A stretch of 20,338 nt of DNA from Welwitschia mirabilis (Eukaryota; Gnetophyta; Gnetopsida; Welwitschiales): the NCBI GenBank assembly GCA_051453625.1, contig JBOZIK010000001.1, positions 287,825,725 through 287,846,062 of the forward strand, given 5' to 3'. Shown one piece after another: positions 16,879 to 20,338 of the stretch. Made by a program: the position numbers and the translations under genes. The notes under the pieces were generated by a model. It searched no databases and was not told where the DNA came from. It saw nothing but the letters and a program-made list of their open reading frames with translations. The number at the start of each line of letters is the position of its first letter. Positions within the stretch are counted from its first letter, which is position 1.

Positions 16879-18491
16879 TTGTCAAATCTTAAACATATAA
16901 AATAACTTGCTTTGAAAGTTTTTTAAACCATTTTTTGAATTCTTTCTTAGTTCATTCTTTTGGTGGATGTTATTCTATCACTTGAATATCTTTAACTTCA
17001 TTAATGTTTTAATTTATGAATTTATCATAATTTGTAATTTTTACTTGGGTATTTTAAAGTGATAAGATTGGATTCACCCCATCTTAAGACATTCAAATGT
17101 TTATAAACTTTATTTTGAAGAAAGATGCTTTGATTTTTTGTGATTTCTCTCAATGGTATAAGTCTTTAGTTACTTGGAGATGTTCTTTCTTATTTTCCAT
17201 TTCATTTTTTTACCTTCATCTTTGAGAGTATGTGGTTATGCAAGATTTATGTCTGGAGGGAAAAAGAGAGACAGAGATAAATAATGATCATGATCTAATT
17301 ATATTTATTCTAAATACATGGTCATCATGATGTCCTACTGCATTGGGGTAAATTCTCCTGAGAGGAACCTTTGACAATATTAGTGGCTATGGGAACTCCA
17401 ATTGAGGGGTAAGTTAGCCATACTTTATGGGTTCTTACTTCTTTAATTGTGATTGTACTCCATTCATCATGAAAAAATAATTATCATTTTAAGGCTATGG
17501 GATTAGTGTATTCCTAGTGTAAACTTATAGTATTCCCAGATGATCATTTCACTTTTGAGGATTTGAGTATGTATTGGGTTGTAAGTAAGTGAGTCCATTT
17601 CTAAGAATCTTTTGATTTTATCATTTATTAATTGAAAATATTAGTTATTTACCATTGTCATAATCACTGCCTATCTGAGTGGTGCTTTATAAAGTTTTAC
17701 ATTATGTCATGCATCATTAATTAGGTAATTTTATAATTTCTTCAATGTGGATTTGCTAGGTTAAAATTTAGGGTAGGTATACAATATTCTTCATATTCAT
17801 AGTTGTCAATTTTTGTTTTTTTTACTTTAAGTTATTTTATTTGGGATTTCAAAGTCATTTTAATATGNNNNNNNNNNAAAATTCAGGGTAGGTATACAAT
17901 ATTTTTTATATTCCTAGTTGTCAAATTTTGTTTTCCCCTTTAAGTTATTTTCTTTGGGACTTTAAAGTCATTTTTATATGTTTTTATTACAAATACTTAG
18001 GACTTGATTATTTAGTAGTTTTTTATTGATTTTAATTCTTACTTGTACTTTGTCTCTCTAGGAGTTGATTTTTCTTTAGCAAGCTATGTTCTTTAGTTTA
18101 TGATGATAATTATTTTTTAAGTATCTTTTCAAGTTTAGTTATTTAATCTTCTTTTTAAGTTTTCAAGCATCGAATGATTATGATCTCATAACATATATCT
18201 TATTCTTCCTTAGATTTGTGCATTATCATTACCCTATTCTGACACCTCTTTCTCTCATCTTAAGATTTTACTGGAATTCACCTCCTTTATCATACTTTAT
18301 TCATCATAATTCTTAGCCATTTCCCATATTTTGGACTTTCTGATAAGTTTTTGAAACCTCCATAATGCTATTTGAGCCTAACTTACTCTACTGATATTTC
18401 ACTTTTTCTGATTCCTTTTGAAATCCTTGTCATCCACCTCATTATCAAAATGATATGGCGAATGATGCACAGATATTTTTTGATCATCATC
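16879..18491 (+). other. Presumed 3' untranslated part of the gypsy element
   Basis: Over 1.6 kb of T-rich DNA without a recognisable gene on either strand. It follows the end of pol directly, so it is most likely the long 3' untranslated or former env region of the gypsy element. A 3' LTR is not identified: I find no second copy of the TATA box and leader seen at 10.3-12.3 kb. Near 17255 there is a short purine run, GGAGGGAAAAAGAGAGACAG, the best polypurine-tract candidate, but no LTR start follows it. Confidence 0.4.
17763..17980 (+). repeat. Direct repeat G (about 105 bp) around a 10-N gap
   Basis: 17763-17867 and 17878-17980 are near-copies (AAAATTTAGGGTAGGTATAC...) separated by only 10 N. 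Differences are mostly T/C changes. Non-coding. Confidence 0.88.
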
Positions 18492-18837
18492 ATTTTCATT
18501 TTTCATCTTTTTTAAACTATTTTAGATCCTTCTTTTATGAAAAGAAAACTACACCAAATCCCATCTATTTTTCTTACTTATACTGAACTTGCATTTTCTT
18601 CTTCTTATGTTAATGTAATATGGAATGTAATACTAAAAGATATTTGTACATATGAAATATAAAAATTAATCTAAAAGAAAAATAACTAAAAGCACAAATA
18701 CTAATGGACATAGACACATGATTTATAGTGGTTCATAAAACCCTTTACTCCATTCTTAGTGATCAACTTCTACCTAAGCCTGATTTGGATCTTCATTAAT
18801 CACTTTTTAGGTATTTTAAGTTCACCCGTAACCTTTG
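18492..18837 (+). repeat. Direct repeat H, left copy (LTR U5 end)
   Basis: About 345 bases ending at a 100-N gap and repeated at 18938-19258. It contains, in reverse, the LTR segment with ACACATGATTTATAGTGGTTC. The left copy is complete where the right copy has a 10-N gap (19187-19196), so it shows the missing bases. Confidence 0.9.
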
Positions 18838-20074
18838 NNNNNNNNNNNNNNNNNNNNNNNNNNNNNNNNNNNNNNNNNNNNNNNNNNNNNNNNNNNNNNN
18901 NNNNNNNNNNNNNNNNNNNNNNNNNNNNNNNNNNNNNATTTTCATTTTTCATTTTTTTTCAACTATTTTAAATCCTTCTTTTATGCAAAGAATACTACTC
19001 CAAATCCCATCTATTTTTCTTACTTATATTGAAATTGTGTTTTCTTCTTCTTATGTTAATTTAATATGGGATGTAATACTAAAAGATATTTATACATAAG
19101 AAATACAAAAATTAATCTAAAAGAAAAATAACTAAAAGCACAAAATACTAATAGACATAGACACATGATTTATAGTGGTTCAAAAANNNNNNNNNNTAAG
19201 CCTAATTTGGACCTCAATTAATCACTTTTCAGGTATTTTAGATACCCTTGTAACCTTCTAAAACCAAACTTTTTAGAGGTGCACTCTCAACCTTTAGAAA
19301 GAATGCTTTTCAATGTCTATAGTGTGTTGTAATGCACAGGTTCACCTAATCTGAAGTACAACAATGATGGTACTACACTGTTTAAGATGATAACATAATC
19401 CATGTACATATAGTACACATTAATTAATCAACTATTATTGATCACAAAAGATGTTTGTTCATTTTTTGTTAGATAGAAGATGTACCAAAAAGGGTTATCA
19501 TCATAAAAATATAGGAGATACATTTTAGGATTTTACAAGTAAATCAAATTCTTCAATGAATAGAAATAGAAGGCTAAATGACTGAACATTTTCCATTTCT
19601 ATCATAATCATTTAACCCCTCAAAATGTCTGGTTAACCTCATTGAGTGTTGACACTAAAGTTGATTGCCCCTATCTTCTTTTAGTCAATTCAAGTTTTTT
19701 ACATCTTCATGTTTGATTAATCCCTCAGGATCCAGTAAACCACATGTCTAATAAACCACATTTTGATCTTATTGACTCCATGTATAGAAAAGTGAAAAAC
19801 AACATTTTTAGCTTAGGTCTGATCGACCCCTCAGGAATCTAGTTGATCCCTCCGTAATCTATCATTAACACTTCTTAGTATAGGTTTGGTCAACCCCTTA
19901 AGAATTTAGTTGACCATTTAAGGGATTGTAACTTATTAGGTTTAGGAAAAGTTACTGACAAACATTTACTGCTTTTGACTTGCAAGGATTAATATTTTCT
20001 ACAAAGAATACACACATGTTTTACTATATAGAAAATGTTAGTTTGACATCAACTTCATAAATTATAACTTAATA
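18590..20074 (-). repeat. SIRE/Maximus-type copia LTR, minus orientation
   Basis: Read on the minus strand, it starts just after a polypurine tract with TTATTAAGTTATAATTT and GTTGATGTCAAACTAACA. It passes through a cluster of GGTCAAC/GGTTAAC/GGGTCGATC words (19930 down to 19610). It then reaches U5-like sequence, CACCTCTAAAAAGTTTGG and CCTGAAAAGTGATTAATTG, and ends with GAACCACTATAAATCATGTG (about 18713-18732 and again near 19160). The last is the hallmark near the 3' end of SIRE-type LTRs. The ends are approximate, and repeat H inflates the length. Apparent size about 1.4 kb, about 1.0-1.1 kb if one copy is removed. Confidence 0.75.
18938..19258 (+). repeat. Direct repeat H, right copy (LTR U5 end)
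   Basis: Partner of 18492-18837, diverged by scattered substitutions. It begins at the first base after the gap and runs into the rest of the LTR, so this copy is the one continuous with the U3 part. Confidence 0.9.
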
Positions 20075-20095
20075 ATCTTCCCCATTGACATTGAT
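20075..20095 (-). other. Polypurine tract at 3' LTR junction, minus strand
   Basis: On the minus strand the bases read CATCAATGTCAATGGGGAAGA just before the LTR start. In SIRE-like elements this position holds an A/G run such as AAAGGGGGAGATTGTT. It implies that the LTR to its left is a 3' LTR and that the element's internal region lies rightwards, beyond 20338. Confidence 0.62.
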
Positions 20096-20338
20096 GGAAA
20101 ACTATACTTACTTGAAAATATTAATTGGAAAACTCCCCTCATATAATATCCATTAAATTTTTAAAATATTATTAAGAATATATATCAAATTAAACATTCA
20201 TAAATGGTTTTTAATAAGAGTAATATATATAAATAATTTGAATTATAGTTCATGAGACATGTAATATTTATTAATAGATGTGACAAAATCATGATTCATG
20301 GTAAATGTATTATGCATTAATAGATAAGAGAAAATGAT
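20096..20338 (-). mobile_element. 3' end of internal region of an element beyond the window
   Basis: By position this is the last 240 bases of the internal region of the minus-strand SIRE-like element. It is AT-rich, with no frame or motif recognised, which is normal for the untranslated part just before the polypurine tract. The call rests only on the tract and the adjacent LTR. Confidence 0.4.

Noticed and set aside
18759-19032. Forward open frames running through N in the minus-oriented LTR
   Set aside because: They exist only because N does not terminate a frame; the real sequence is LTR DNA.
1-20338. CRISPR array, tRNA, rRNA, bacterial operon or phage content
   Set aside because: No regularly spaced identical repeats, no cloverleaf or rRNA signature, no Shine-Dalgarno-linked gene rows; the content is plant retrotransposon throughout.

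Overview
This window looks like intergenic DNA of a flowering plant. It is very AT-rich, and CG dinucleotides appear scarce by eye. I find no intact host gene, no tRNA or rRNA and no CRISPR array. Nearly everything I can recognise is decayed LTR retrotransposon: a Ty1/copia element, SIRE/Maximus-type copia LTRs in both orientations, and non-chromoviral (Athila/Tat-like) Ty3/gypsy remnants on both strands. All coding parts are broken by frameshifts and stops. Many stops sit where the family has Gln, Arg or Trp, as expected from long decay of methylated cytosines. The species cannot be named from the sequence.

Layout. 1-250: fragment of a SIRE-type LTR with spaced GGTCGACC/GTTAACC words, same orientation as the LTR at the right edge. 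380-4087 (+): copia pol in the order gag-pol spacer, gag-pre-integrase, integrase, reverse transcriptase (RT), RNase H; no 5' gag. 4090-5150: non-coding, with GGTTAAC words and a TATA box. 5153-6450 (+): broken ORF resembling the putative plant transposon protein / retroelement env-like family. 7273-7283: polypurine tract, then a plus-oriented SIRE-like LTR from about 7285. 8755-9205 (-): gypsy integrase core. 9980-12550: gypsy LTR/leader DNA with TATA boxes, much of it present twice. 12568-16878 (+): a gypsy element keeping gag zinc knuckle, protease and integrase C-terminus, but with no RT, RNase H or integrase core. 18590-20075 (-): SIRE LTR with its polypurine tract at the right edge, so the element body lies beyond the window.

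Sequence quality matters here. There are 13 N runs: 10 N at 573, 1778, 17868 and 19187; 50 N at 10637; 224 N at 2674; and 100 N at 7884, 9748, 10308, 11625, 14792, 16565 and 18838. Every 100-N run, and the 10-N run at 17868, has the same sequence on both sides (40 bp to about 1.3 kb, imperfect). The simplest reading is overlapping contigs, probably diverged haplotypes, placed end to end, so part of the apparent tandem duplication may not exist in the organism.

The parts form no working pathway. They are layers of dead insertions. The least explained items are the gypsy derivative lacking RT, an unknown reading frame conserved between its two copies, and the env-like ORF next to a SIRE-type LTR.
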